From assembly GCA_030267565.1 (NCBI GenBank), contig BRXU01000063.1:156701-220700 (forward strand): 64,000 nt of DNA, given 5' to 3'. The position numbers were made by a program, and so were the translations under genes. Under the pieces are notes generated by a model. It was not told where the DNA came from. It worked only from the letters and a program-made list of their open reading frames with translations, and did no database searches. Shown in pieces: positions 55,782 through 64,000 of the stretch (position 1 is the first letter of the stretch; each line of letters starts with the position of its first letter). This DNA comes from Pleodorina starrii (Eukaryota > Chlorophyta > Chlorophyceae > Chlamydomonadales > Volvocaceae).

Positions 55782-56771
55782 TCACCGGCGCCGGTGGTCC
55801 TCCGGGTGCAGCCGCGGAGCGAACGAGGGCTTGCGGAAGCCGGAGGCCCGCAGCAGGCGCACGACCCGCTGCCGGTCGCCCCGCCACGGCTCCAGCAGCT
55901 CCAGCATCCGGCGGTCGTCGCCGGGACGCCGGTCGAAGAACCAGCACACGGTGTCCGCGAGGTGGAAGTCGAAGACGCTGACCGAGTCCGGGTCCCCGTG
56001 CGTGCACTGGACGATCTCCGCGACCGTCCAGGGCCCCAGGCCGGGGATCGAGCGCAGCCCCCGGTGCAGCTCGGCGTCCAGCGGGGCCCGGCCCAGGCGC
56101 TCCAGGGCGGCGGCCCGTCCGGCCACGCGGCGGACGGTGGCGGCCCGGGCGCCGTCGACCCCCGCCCGGTGCCACTCCCACACGGGCACCCGGCACCACG
56201 CCTCGGCGGTCGGGGCGATCCGCATCCCCTCCGGCGCCGGACCGGGGGCGGGTTCGCCGTGGCGCCGGACGAGCTGCCGGTGGGCCGCCACGGCCTCGCG
56301 GACGGTGACTCGCTGCTCGAGCACCGAGAGCACGGCGCGGTCCAGCACCCGGCCGGTCGAGGGCAGCCGCAGCCCCGGGTGGTGGTGCCGGGCGACGCGC
56401 AGCCGGTGGGGGAGCGCGCCGAAGGCGTCCGAGGCCTCGAACCGCTCCCACGCGTCCTCCGCGCCCGCCCAGCGCGGGGCCTCCAGCAGGAACTGCTCGG
56501 CGCCCGGTCCCCACGCGCGCACGCGCACGGGCCGCTGCAGGGGCCGGCCGGCGCCGGTGCGGGAGAACAGCGCCGTGACCGGGCCCGCCGGCGTCCGGGC
56601 GGTGACCCACACGGCGTCGGGCGCCGCGACCCGGACCAGGGGATCGGCGCTGCCGCGGCCCAGCACGCCGAGCGTCTGGCCCAGGTGCAGCGCGCCCTCG
56701 GGGTCCCACACGAGCTCGGCGTCCGGGGCCACCGGGAGCCGGCGGGCGGGCGGGGGAGCGGTGACGGCCAT
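55782..56771 (-). CDS. AlkA-like DNA-3-methyladenine glycosylase II
   Basis: A base-excision repair enzyme of the HhH-GPD family, 329 residues. The helix-hairpin-helix LRSIPGLGPWTVAEIV is near residue 250, followed by the catalytic Asp in VFDFHLADT; the N-terminal half gives an AlkA-like sheet domain. No Ada methyltransferase domain is fused. The ATG at 56771 follows CATCAT by 6 nt. The longer open frame to 57011 enters the divergent neighbour and is rejected. The first residue of the 'DSVSVFDFHL' stretch could be an alternative catalytic Asp. Confidence 0.88.
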   Translation of the reverse strand: MAVTAPPPARRLPVAPDAELVWDPEGALHLGQTLGVLGRGSADPLVRVAAPDAVWVTARTPAGPVTALFSRTGAGRPLQRPVRVRAWGPGAEQFLLEAPRWAGAEDAWERFEASDAFGALPHRLRVARHHHPGLRLPSTGRVLDRAVLSVLEQRVTVREAVAAHRQLVRRHGEPAPGPAPEGMRIAPTAEAWCRVPVWEWHRAGVDGARAATVRRVAGRAAALERLGRAPLDAELHRGLRSIPGLGPWTVAEIVQCTHGDPDSVSVFDFHLADTVCWFFDRRPGDDRRMLELLEPWRGDRQRVVRLLRASGFRKPSFAPRLHPEDHRRR

Positions 56772-56823
56772 GAGACCATGATGGCAGTCCTGTCCGACGG
56801 CGCCCCCCGCCACCGAGGAGGCC

Positions 56824-58266
56824 ATGCCCGCCACCGCGCTCCGCCGCGCCGCCCCGCCGGCCCGTCCCGCGCCGCTGACCGGGCGGGCGCGGCTGGTGCC
56901 GCTGGGCGTGGGGCTCCTCGTGCTCGTCCTGTACGTGTGGTGGTCCCTGCTCCAGTGGCACCGCTGGGAGGTCCCGTCCTGGGACCTGGGGATCTTCACC
57001 CAGCTCGCCAAGTCCTACGCTGCCGGGGACGGCCCGGTCGTGCACATCAAGGGCCACGGCGCGAACCTGCTGGGCGACCACTTCCACCCGATCCTGGTGC
57101 TGCTGGGGCCGGTCTACGCGCTGTTCCCGTCCGCGCTGACCCTCCTCGTGGTCCAGGACGTCCTCGTGGCCGTCTCCGCGGGGGCACTGACGGGCTTCGC
57201 GGTCCGGGCGCTGGGCCCGGGCCCGGGCGCGGCCCTGGGGCTCGCCTACGGGATCAGCTTCGGGCTGCAGGCCGCCGTCGCGGTGCAGTTCCACGAGGTG
57301 GCCTTCGCCCTGCCGCTGCTGGTCCTCGCCCTCGGCTGCCTGGTGGAGCGGCGGTGGACGGCGGCCGCGCTGTGGGCCGCCCCCGTCGCGTTCGTCAAGG
57401 AGGACCTGGGCGTCACGGTCGCGGTGCTCGGCCTGGTGATCGCCTGGCGGGCGCACCGCGAGGCGGACGGGGACCGGCGCCCGGTGGCGCTGGGGCTCGC
57501 CCTCGCCGCGTGGGGCGCGGCCTGGTCGGCGCTCGCGGTGACCGTGGTGCTGCCCGCCCTGAGCCCGGACGGCCGGTTCGCGTACGCGGACCGGCTGGAC
57601 CTCGCAGCGGTGGCGGCCGACCCCGCCGGGGCCCTGGTCTCCCTGGTGCTGCCGGGCCAGAAGGCGCACACCTGGCTGGCCGTGCTGGCGGTGGGCGTGG
57701 TGGTCGCCGTGCGCTCGCCGCTGGCGCTCGTGGCGCTGCCCACGCTGCTCTGGCGGATGCTCTCGCCGAACCACGGCTACTGGGGCACGGGCTGGCACTA
57801 CAGCGCCGTCCTCATGCCCATTGTCTTCGTCGCCCTGCTCGACGCCGTGCTGCGGCTGCGCGGCGGACGCCTCCGGCGGCTCGCCCGGGCCGCGCCGGCA
57901 CTGGCGCTCGTCGTCGCGCTCCTGATGGTCCCGGGGCGCCCGCTGGCCGACCTCGTGGACCCCGCCGCCTACCGTCCGGACCCCCGGGCGGGCGCCAAGG
58001 CCGCGGTCGTCGCGGCCGTCCCCGAGGGGGCGAGCGTGGCCACGGACCTGACCCTCCTGCACCACCTCGTGCCCGGCGCGCAGGTGCACTGGCTGGGGTC
58101 GGAGGGCGATCCCGCCCCCGACTACGTGGTGGTCGACCGGCTCGGGGCCGCGTGGGGCGGGAACCCGCCGGTGGACGTGGCCGGCTGGGCCCGGCAGCGC
58201 TACGGCGCCGGCTACACCGAGGTGCGTGACGAGAAGCACCTCGTGCTGGTGCGCCGCCGGGGCTGA
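56824..58266 (+). CDS. DUF2079 polytopic membrane protein
   Basis: A 480-residue membrane protein with about 9-10 helices. The N-terminal block SWDLGIFTQLAKSYAAG and HGANLLGDHFHPILVLLGP after helix 1 is the DUF2079 signature, resembling the catalytic loop of GT-C glycosyltransferases. Substrate unknown; possibly lipid-linked sugar transfer. GAGGAGG lies just 3 nt before the ATG. It is divergent from the glycosylase by 52 bp. Confidence 0.85.
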   Translation: MPATALRRAAPPARPAPLTGRARLVPLGVGLLVLVLYVWWSLLQWHRWEVPSWDLGIFTQLAKSYAAGDGPVVHIKGHGANLLGDHFHPILVLLGPVYALFPSALTLLVVQDVLVAVSAGALTGFAVRALGPGPGAALGLAYGISFGLQAAVAVQFHEVAFALPLLVLALGCLVERRWTAAALWAAPVAFVKEDLGVTVAVLGLVIAWRAHREADGDRRPVALGLALAAWGAAWSALAVTVVLPALSPDGRFAYADRLDLAAVAADPAGALVSLVLPGQKAHTWLAVLAVGVVVAVRSPLALVALPTLLWRMLSPNHGYWGTGWHYSAVLMPIVFVALLDAVLRLRGGRLRRLARAAPALALVVALLMVPGRPLADLVDPAAYRPDPRAGAKAAVVAAVPEGASVATDLTLLHHLVPGAQVHWLGSEGDPAPDYVVVDRLGAAWGGNPPVDVAGWARQRYGAGYTEVRDEKHLVLVRRRG

Positions 58267-58284
58267 CCGCGCCGTCGCGTGCGC

Positions 58285-58507
58285 TAGACTGGACGGACCG
58301 AATCCGGTCACTCCCTCACTTTCTCGTGCAACGCGATGCCGTCCGTGCATCGTGTTCGGTCGCGGCCCGTGCCGCGCCGAGTCCGACGCTCCCGCCCCGT
58401 GCGGGGCTCCAAGTGGTTGGCAGGGACGTCCGGACACCACGACCGTGGCCGACGCCCCTGGGCATGCTCCCGGGCCGCCACCCGCACAGATAACGAGGCA
58501 CTTCTCC
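58285..58507 (+). promoter_or_regulatory. promoter and ~210-nt leader of the DEAD-box helicase gene
   Basis: TAGACT (58285-58290) with CTGACC 16 bp upstream (58263-58268) predicts initiation near 58297. The leader has no open frame of its own and contains a CGATGC/GCATCG hairpin near 58340-58355. Confidence 0.5.
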
Positions 58508-60394
58508 ATGACCGTCGACACCCCCAGCACCCCCAGCACCCCCGGCACCGCCGAGGAGCACACCATCACCTTCGCCGAGCTCGGCATCGACTCCCGGGTG
58601 CTCGCCACCCTGGACGAGGTCGGCTACGAGAACCCCACGCCCATCCAGGCCGCCACCATCCCGGTGCTGCTGCAGGGCAAGGACGTGGTGGGCCTGGCCC
58701 AGACCGGCACCGGCAAGACCGCGGCCTTCGCCGTGCCCGCGCTGTCCCGGCTCGCCGAGCTCTCCGACGTCAACGGCGTCTCCCGCGACACCCAGGTCCT
58801 GGTGCTCGCCCCGACCCGCGAGCTCGCCCTCCAGGTCGGCGAGGCGTTCTCCTCCTACGCCACCCACCTCGAGGACTTCACCGTCCTGCCGGTCTACGGC
58901 GGCTCCCCCTACGGTCCGCAGCTGGCCGGGCTGCGCCGCGGCGCCCAGGTGGTCGTCGGCACGCCCGGCCGCGTGATCGACCACCTCAAGAAGGGGTCCC
59001 TGGACCTGTCCCACCTGCAGTACGTGGTCCTCGACGAGGCCGACGAGATGCTGCGCATGGGCTTCGCCGAGGACGTCGAGCAGATCCTCTCGCAGACGCC
59101 CGTCGAGAAGCAGGTCGCCCTGTTCTCCGCGACCATGCCCCCCGCGATCCGCAAGATCGCCAAGCAGTACCTGCGGGACCCGCAGGAGATCGCCGTCAAG
59201 GGCAAGACCACCACGGGCACCAACACCCGCCAGCGGTACCTGCAGGTCATGGGCTCCCACAAGATGGAGGCCATGACCCGCATCCTCGAGGTCGGGGACT
59301 ACGACGGCGTCATCGTCTTCGTGCGCACCAAGGCCGCCACCGAGGAGGTCGCCGACCGGCTCAAGGCCCGCGGCTACGCGGCCGCCGCGATCAACGGCGA
59401 CATCCCGCAGAACATGCGCGAGCGCACGGTCGAGGCCCTGCGCGAGGGCAAGATCGACGTCCTCGTGGCCACGGACGTCGCGGCCCGCGGGCTCGACGTC
59501 GAGCGCATCTCGCTCGTGGTCAACTACGACATCCCGCACGACACCGAGTCCTACGTGCACCGGATCGGGCGCACCGGCCGCGCCGGGCGCTCCGGCGAGG
59601 CGATCCTGTTCATGACCCCGCGGGAGAAGTACCTGCTGCGCGCGATCGAGAAGGCCACCCGCCAGCCGGTGGAGCTCATGCGCATGCCCTCCACGGAGGA
59701 CGTGAACCAGACCCGCAAGGACAAGTTCGCCCAGCAGATCATGGACACCATGGAGTCCGAGGACCTCGGCCAGTTCCGCGAGCTCGTCGAGCAGTACCAG
59801 GCGGAGCACGACGTCGACGCCGTGGAGATCGCCGCCGCGATCGCCGTGATGGCCCAGGACGGGCGGCCCTTCTTCGTCGAGGAGCTGCCCGAGCCGGTGC
59901 AGCGCACCCGCGACCGGGACCGTCCGGGGCGGGACGGCGACGACCGTCCGCGCCGCGAGCCGCGCACCGAGAAGGGCATGGCCACCTACCGGATGTCCGT
60001 CGGCCACCGGCACCGCGTCTCGCCGGGCTCCGTGGTGGGGGCCCTCACCAACGAGGGCGGGCTGAGCGGCGAGCAGATCGGGGCGATCGACATCCGCTCG
60101 ACCCACACCCTCGTGGGCCTGCCCGAGAACCTGCCCGCCTCCACCCTGGACCGGCTCTCCCGCACGCGCATCAACGGTGAGCTCATCCAGCTCGAGGCCG
60201 ACCGCGGCCCGGGCGCCGGCGCCCGGACCCGGCCCCGCAGCACCTCGTCCTCCTACCAGGACCGCCCCCGCCGCGGCGGCGGCGCCCGGGGCGACGACTC
60301 CCGCGGCGGCTACCAGGGCAAGCGCTCCGGGTACTCCGCGGGCGACCGGGACGGCGAGAAGCCGTTCCGCAAGCCGCGCAGCAAGAAGTACTGA
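58508..60394 (+). CDS. deaD: DEAD-box RNA helicase, DeaD/CsdA type
   Basis: A 628-residue helicase with Q motif NPTPIQAATI, motif I AQTGTGKTA, APTRELALQ, DEAD box VVLDEADEML, SATMP, and motif VI HRIGRTGRAGRSG, then a DbpA-like RNA-binding C-terminal domain (MSVGHRHRVSPGSVVGAL, about 510-580) and an Arg/Gly-rich tail. This arrangement is that of DeaD, used for ribosome assembly and cold adaptation. The ATG at 58508 has ACGAGG upstream; the longer frame to 58226 overlaps the preceding gene and is leader. Confidence 0.95.
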   Translation: MTVDTPSTPSTPGTAEEHTITFAELGIDSRVLATLDEVGYENPTPIQAATIPVLLQGKDVVGLAQTGTGKTAAFAVPALSRLAELSDVNGVSRDTQVLVLAPTRELALQVGEAFSSYATHLEDFTVLPVYGGSPYGPQLAGLRRGAQVVVGTPGRVIDHLKKGSLDLSHLQYVVLDEADEMLRMGFAEDVEQILSQTPVEKQVALFSATMPPAIRKIAKQYLRDPQEIAVKGKTTTGTNTRQRYLQVMGSHKMEAMTRILEVGDYDGVIVFVRTKAATEEVADRLKARGYAAAAINGDIPQNMRERTVEALREGKIDVLVATDVAARGLDVERISLVVNYDIPHDTESYVHRIGRTGRAGRSGEAILFMTPREKYLLRAIEKATRQPVELMRMPSTEDVNQTRKDKFAQQIMDTMESEDLGQFRELVEQYQAEHDVDAVEIAAAIAVMAQDGRPFFVEELPEPVQRTRDRDRPGRDGDDRPRREPRTEKGMATYRMSVGHRHRVSPGSVVGALTNEGGLSGEQIGAIDIRSTHTLVGLPENLPASTLDRLSRTRINGELIQLEADRGPGAGARTRPRSTSSSYQDRPRRGGGARGDDSRGGYQGKRSGYSAGDRDGEKPFRKPRSKKY

Positions 60395-60420
60395 GCCCGG
60401 GGGCAGGACCCCGGACCGGG

Positions 60421-60454
60421 AGGAGGGGACGGGCCGCACGGCCCGTCCCCTCCT
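60421..60454 (+). terminator. intrinsic terminator of deaD
   Basis: A 15-bp perfect stem (60421-60435 with 60440-60454), loop GCAC, then TCATCT. Confidence 0.8.
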
Positions 60455-60479
60455 TCATCTGCCTCTCACGTGCCGTCGA

Positions 60480-60485
60480 TAGGCT
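60480..60485 (+). promoter_or_regulatory. -10 box TAGGCT of leaderless kinase gene
   Basis: TAGGCT ends 7 nt before the ATG at 60493. Confidence 0.55.
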
Positions 60486-60492
60486 GGGGCGC

Positions 60493-62099
60493 ATGTCGGG
60501 CGCGCGGTGGGAGAGGGTGCGGACGGAGCTGCGGTCCGTGCGCAGCCGGGTGCTCGCCACGACCATCGCCTTCCTGGCGGTCGCCCTCCTCGCCGTGGGC
60601 GGGATCACCCACTACCTGCGCCTGGTGGACCTCGACGAGTCCGTGCGCCAGGACATCGTCCAGGAGGCGGGGGAGCTGCAGCGGCTCGCGCAGCGCGGAC
60701 CGCTCGGCCCGGACGCCTCCCTCTCGGAGGACCTGGACGCCACGGCCGAGGAGCCGTTCACGGACCTGCCGCAGCTCTTCTACACCTTCATGACCACCAC
60801 GGTGCCCGGGGAGCACGAGAGCATCCTCGCGCTCGTCGGCGGCGAGCCGGCGTTCGAGCACGCCGACCGGTCACGGTTCCAGCTCGACGCCCCCGCCACG
60901 CTCGCCGCGGCCGTGGAGCGGGCCCGGCCCGGGCAGACCGTCGTCTTCGACCTCGAGCAGGACGGCCGGACGCTCCGTCTCGGCGTCATCTCGGTGGTCC
61001 TGGACGAGGACCCGCGCCAGGGCTACCTCGTGGTCGGCTTCGACATGAGCGCCCAGCGCCGGATCGTGCTGGACTCGCTGTGGCGCTACCTCGGCATCGC
61101 CGCCCTCACGACGGTCGTGGCGGGGCTGGTGGCCTACGTCCTGGTGGGCCGGGTCACCGCACCGATCACCCGCCTGCGACGGGCCACGGAGCAGATCAGC
61201 CCGGACGACCTGGGGCGACGCGTTCCCGTCACGCAGGACGACTCGGACGTGGGCCAGCTCGCCGTGAACTTCAACGGCATGCTCAGCCGGATCGAGGCGG
61301 CCTTCGTCCAGCAGCGCCAGTTCCTCGACGACGCCGCGCACGAGCTGCGCACCCCCCTGACCATCCTGCACGGCAACCTCGAGCTGATGGACGAGCACGA
61401 TCCCGCCGACGTCGAGGAGACCCGGGCGATGCTCCTCGACGAGATCGAGCGGATGAACCGCCTCGTGGAGGACCTGCTGCTGCTCGCCAAGGCCCAGCGC
61501 GCCGACTTCATCCGCCCCGGCCCCGTGGACGTCCCCGCCTGGCTCGACGACACGATGGACCGGCTGCGCGCGCTGGGGGACACCGGCGCTGGGAGCTCGA
61601 GGCGCGGGCCGAGGGGCAGATCGTGGCCGACGCGCAGCGGCTCACCCAGGCGGTCGTGCAGCTCGCCGCCAACGCGGTCAAGTTCTCCGCCCCCGGGGAC
61701 CTCGTGGCCCTCGGCGCCGCCTGGGCCACCGGGCCCGCCGCGCCCGGCGAGGACACCCCCGCGCGCAGCCTCGAGGTGTGGGTCCGGGACACCGGCGTGG
61801 GCGTGGCCCCGGAGGACCAGCAGCGGATCTTCGAGCGCTTCGGCCGGGCCGAGACCGGGCGCACCGTGGAGGGCTCCGGGCTCGGCCTCGCGATCGTGGC
61901 CGCCATCGCCCACGGGCACGGCGGGACCGTGGGGCTGCGGTCGAGCCCCGGCCGCGGCGCCACGTTCACGCTCCGGCTGCCGGAGTCCCCGCCCGCCGCG
62001 GCCCCGGTCCCCCCGGCCGGTGCCGCCGGGTCCGGTGCAGCGGTGCCTCCCGCCCCCGTGCCCGGTCCCGACCTCAGCCCCGCACCCTCCAGGAAGTAG
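60493..62099 (+). pseudogene. sensor histidine kinase gene broken by one frameshift
   Basis: The first frame encodes an N-terminal helix (about 18-40), an extracytoplasmic sensor, a second helix (about 195-220), HAMP, and the dimerisation domain AAHELRTPLT with phospho-acceptor His283. Near 61580-61592 the frame changes: the ATPase domain (AANAVKFSAPGD, DTGVGVAPEDQ, GSGLGLAIVAAIAHGHGG) continues in another frame to a stop at 62099, 9 bp before the response regulator. A 1-bp loss or a 2-bp gain (the AC in GACACC) explains it. The unshifted frame would run 614 codons to 62337 with no similarity in its end. Sequencing error, real mutation or -1 frameshifting at a GGGGG run are all possible. Confidence 0.85.
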
Positions 62100-62108
62100 A
62101 GGCACCCC

Positions 62109-62777
62109 ATGGCCAGCATCCTCATCGCCGAGGACGAGGAGCGCATCGCGCGCTTCATCCAGAAGGGCCTGCGCGCCGCGGGCTACACGACCACCGTGGT
62201 CGAGGACGGCACGAGCGCCCTCGACTACGCGAGCACCGGGGAGTTCGACCTGCTCGTCCTCGACGTGGGTCTGCCGGGCATGGACGGCTTCCAGGTGCTC
62301 TCGGTGCTGCGGTCCCTGGGCTTCTCGATCCCCGTGATCATGTGCACCGCCCGCGACTCGGTCGAGGACACCGTCGCGGGGCTGGAGCAGGGGGCCGACG
62401 ACTACCTCGCGAAGCCGTTCCGGTTCCAGGAGCTGCTGGCGCGCGTCCGGGCCCGGCTCCGGGACCGCGCGGTGGCCGAGCAGACCGACGACGGGCTGCG
62501 CTACGGCGGGCTCGCCCTCGACGTCGGGACCCGGTGCGCGGTGCTCGAGGACCGGCAGGTCGAGCTCTCCGCCCGGGAGTTCGCCATGGCCAGGGCGTTC
62601 CTCGAGAGCCCCGGTCAGGTGCTCACGCGCGAGCAGCTGCTGAACAAGGTCTGGGGCTACGACTTCGACGGCTCGTCCAACGTGGTGGACGTCTACGTCC
62701 GCTACCTGCGCAACAAGCTCGGCGCGGAGCGCATCGTCACCGTGCGCGGAGCCGGCTACCGCCTCGCCAAGCTCTGA
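62109..62777 (+). CDS. OmpR/PhoB-family response regulator
   Basis: Partner of the upstream kinase. The 222-residue protein has a receiver domain (acidic EDE at 8-10, phospho-acceptor Asp52 in LVLDVGLPG, Thr in MCTARDS, Lys in YLAKPFR) and a winged-helix DNA-binding domain (LSAREFAMARAF, VWGYDFDGSSNVVDVYVRYL, VRGAGYRL). The ATG is 9 bp after the kinase stop. The frame is intact. Target genes are unknown. Confidence 0.97.
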   Translation: MASILIAEDEERIARFIQKGLRAAGYTTTVVEDGTSALDYASTGEFDLLVLDVGLPGMDGFQVLSVLRSLGFSIPVIMCTARDSVEDTVAGLEQGADDYLAKPFRFQELLARVRARLRDRAVAEQTDDGLRYGGLALDVGTRCAVLEDRQVELSAREFAMARAFLESPGQVLTREQLLNKVWGYDFDGSSNVVDVYVRYLRNKLGAERIVTVRGAGYRLAKL

Positions 62778-62793
62778 TCGGCACCGGCCCGGT

Positions 62794-62819
62794 AGGGTGA
62801 TCCGGGGCACGGCCCCGGC
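62794..62819 (+). promoter_or_regulatory. possible Nramp promoter and leader hairpin
   Basis: TAGGGT (62794-62799) is followed by a CCGGGGC/GCCCCGG hairpin (62803-62819); start codon at 62852 with GAGGA upstream. Confidence 0.4.
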
Positions 62820-62851
62820 CACCCGACGGACCGATCTGACGAGGAACCAGC

Positions 62852-64000
62852 ATGAGCGAAGCGAACGAGAAGTCTTTCGCGGCCCACCGCGCCCGCACGG
62901 ACGACGACGGCGGGGCGCCCGCCAAGTGGAAGATCGTCGGCCCCGGCCTGGTGGTGGCCGCCACGGGCGTCGGCGCCGCCGACATGGTCGCCACCCTGGT
63001 CGCCGGGTCCCGGTACGGGTACGGACTGCTGTGGGCGGTGATCCTCGGCCGTGATCCTCCAGAGATCTATCCTCGTGGTAGGGCGCGCCGTGGCGACTTA
63101 GCACCCTGGCGCCACCGGCAGGTACGAGTCTTGCGAGGGCTAGGCGGTCTACTGTGCCTGGTGGACTCCGACTTTCTGGGTAGAGGCTTCGGGCCCGTAC
63201 AGTCATGATGCTGGGTGGCGCTACGTGTCGTTCTACGGTCTCCACCAGCGATGTGTTTCCTTTGTGTCGGGTGGGTTGGCGGGGCTGGCCTTTGTCCCCG
63301 TCTCGTCGGCAGCGTGTTTCCCCCCGCGTTCCTTTTGTTTGGCCCACCCCTGTGGGCCTGGTGCGATCATCGCATGGGGTTCTGCTCTCGGCTTCGTTCT
63401 CATGGTTGTTTTAGTGTGTGGTTTCGGGAAGTTCACTCCTTCTTCAGAGCAGCGTCACCGCCGTCCCTGGTCGGCTTGATTGTTCGTCACTCGTAGGGTT
63501 TAGGGTTGCTGGGCGGTCTCTAGCCTGTCCCTCCCTAACATCCCCGAGTATGCTGACGGGGCTGGTGCCTCAGTCAGATCCTCGGAGGTGCGGCTGCGCT
63601 CTCACATCTGTCTTCGGCGCTACCGCCCGGGCGCGCGTGGGCGGCACCTATCACGCTTGGCGGCCCTACGGCTACTGGCATGTGCGCGAGAAGGAGGTGG
63701 TACACGCCCAAGTGGTGTTTTGATGCGGCGTCATGTCGGAGTCGAGACAACTCCATGTGACCTACGTCTTGACGGGTGTGTCTTCCGTCATCGCTCATTG
63801 CTCGTTTGGGTGGGCAGCCGTCATGGTTGGCTTCGCCGCATCCGCCGGGGTGGACGCTCAGCGCTCCGGTCGACGAGTGCCTGCTCGCCACCTCCTACGC
63901 CGTGCTGCGCCGCCGAGTACGCCGACGCGCGTCGGCACTGGCTCCCCCTCATCCGCTTCTGGGCCGCGTCCTTTCTTCCTCGATCATCGGCGTCTGGAAC
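62852..64000 (+). pseudogene. Nramp-family divalent metal transporter, frame destroyed by dense indels (continues past window)
   Basis: The first 66 codons are intact and give an Nramp start (KIVGPGLVVAATGVGAADMV, GYGLLWAVILG to 63049). From there no frame is open, GC falls, and stops are frequent, yet Nramp segments recur in the right order when read piecewise: TLATGR near 63105, FGPY near 63190, AIIA and GFVL near 63370-63405, FGK and VTAVLVG near 63425-63475, NIPEML near 63540, GTITLAAYGYW and REK near 63640-63695, DNSM and YVLTG near 63745-63780, FWAASF near 63960, then IIGVWN at the edge. It was a Mn2+/Fe2+ importer gene; as written it cannot be translated. Confidence 0.85.

Noticed and set aside
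63050..63225. Insertion of a mobile element or group II intron into the Nramp gene, suggested by low GC and a run of local hairpins (for example GTGGCG with CGCCAC).
   Set aside because: Downstream segments read as Nramp protein in correct order to the window edge, so the sequence is the gene itself with indels rather than an insertion.
1..64000. CRISPR arrays, rRNA genes, insertion sequences and prophage genes.
   Set aside because: None were seen: no regularly spaced repeats, no transposase motifs and no phage structural genes.

Overview
The window is about 74% GC, has densely packed genes and uses almost only G or C at third codon positions. The gene content (RamB with isocitrate lyase and malate synthase, MenJ-type menaquinone reductase, MetP/MetS, class F-like sortase, many leaderless transcripts) points to an actinobacterium of the Micrococcaceae, probably Kocuria-like. 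That placement is inference from gene content; no rRNA is present to confirm it.

Layout. 0-1.75 kb: menE (cut by the window edge) and menB on the minus strand. 1.8-6 kb: a dihydroxyacetone kinase operon dhaK-dhaL-dhaM in which DhaM carries complete HPr and Enzyme I modules. 6-13 kb: a YbfF-like hydrolase, the helicase HrpB, a CitE-like lyase and a penicillin-binding lipoprotein. 13-21 kb: lactate dehydrogenase and a proline/Na+ symporter converging, then ramB divergent from aceA-aceB (glyoxylate shunt). 20.5-24.7 kb: gluQ, an MBL hydrolase, a PAP2 phosphatase, menC and a small unknown. 24.9-27.3 kb: a Tat-exported PhoX-type phosphatase behind a tandem PHO box. 27.4-38.3 kb: menD, an aromatic-acid-type MFS transporter, a polar amino acid ABC transporter, menF, then menG-menJ-polyprenyl synthase. 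38.4-44.8 kb: MetP/MetS, RarD, a DUF6882-like protein, an SseB-like protein and a Fur regulator. 45-50 kb: two tandem membrane-anchored proteins that look like sigma factors fused to a zinc-finger anti-sigma domain and a long low-complexity tail, then HtpX. 50-54 kb: YajQ, a small exported protein, tRNA-Tyr, a sortase-substrate-like surface protein with a structured leader, and its sortase. 54-60.4 kb: an LLM oxidoreductase, thioredoxin, a VIT1-family protein, an AlkA-like glycosylase, a DUF2079 protein and a DEAD-box helicase with a long leader. 60.5-64 kb: a two-component system whose kinase is frameshifted, and an Nramp metal transporter whose reading frame is destroyed from about 63,050 on by very dense small indels.

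Together menE, B, C, D, F, G, the putative menJ and the side-chain synthase supply most of the menaquinone pathway, interleaved with unrelated genes. Many genes, including most of the men genes, have a TANNNT box 5-8 nt before the start codon and no usable Shine-Dalgarno, so they are predicted to be leaderless. Long perfect GC-rich hairpins separate several convergent pairs.
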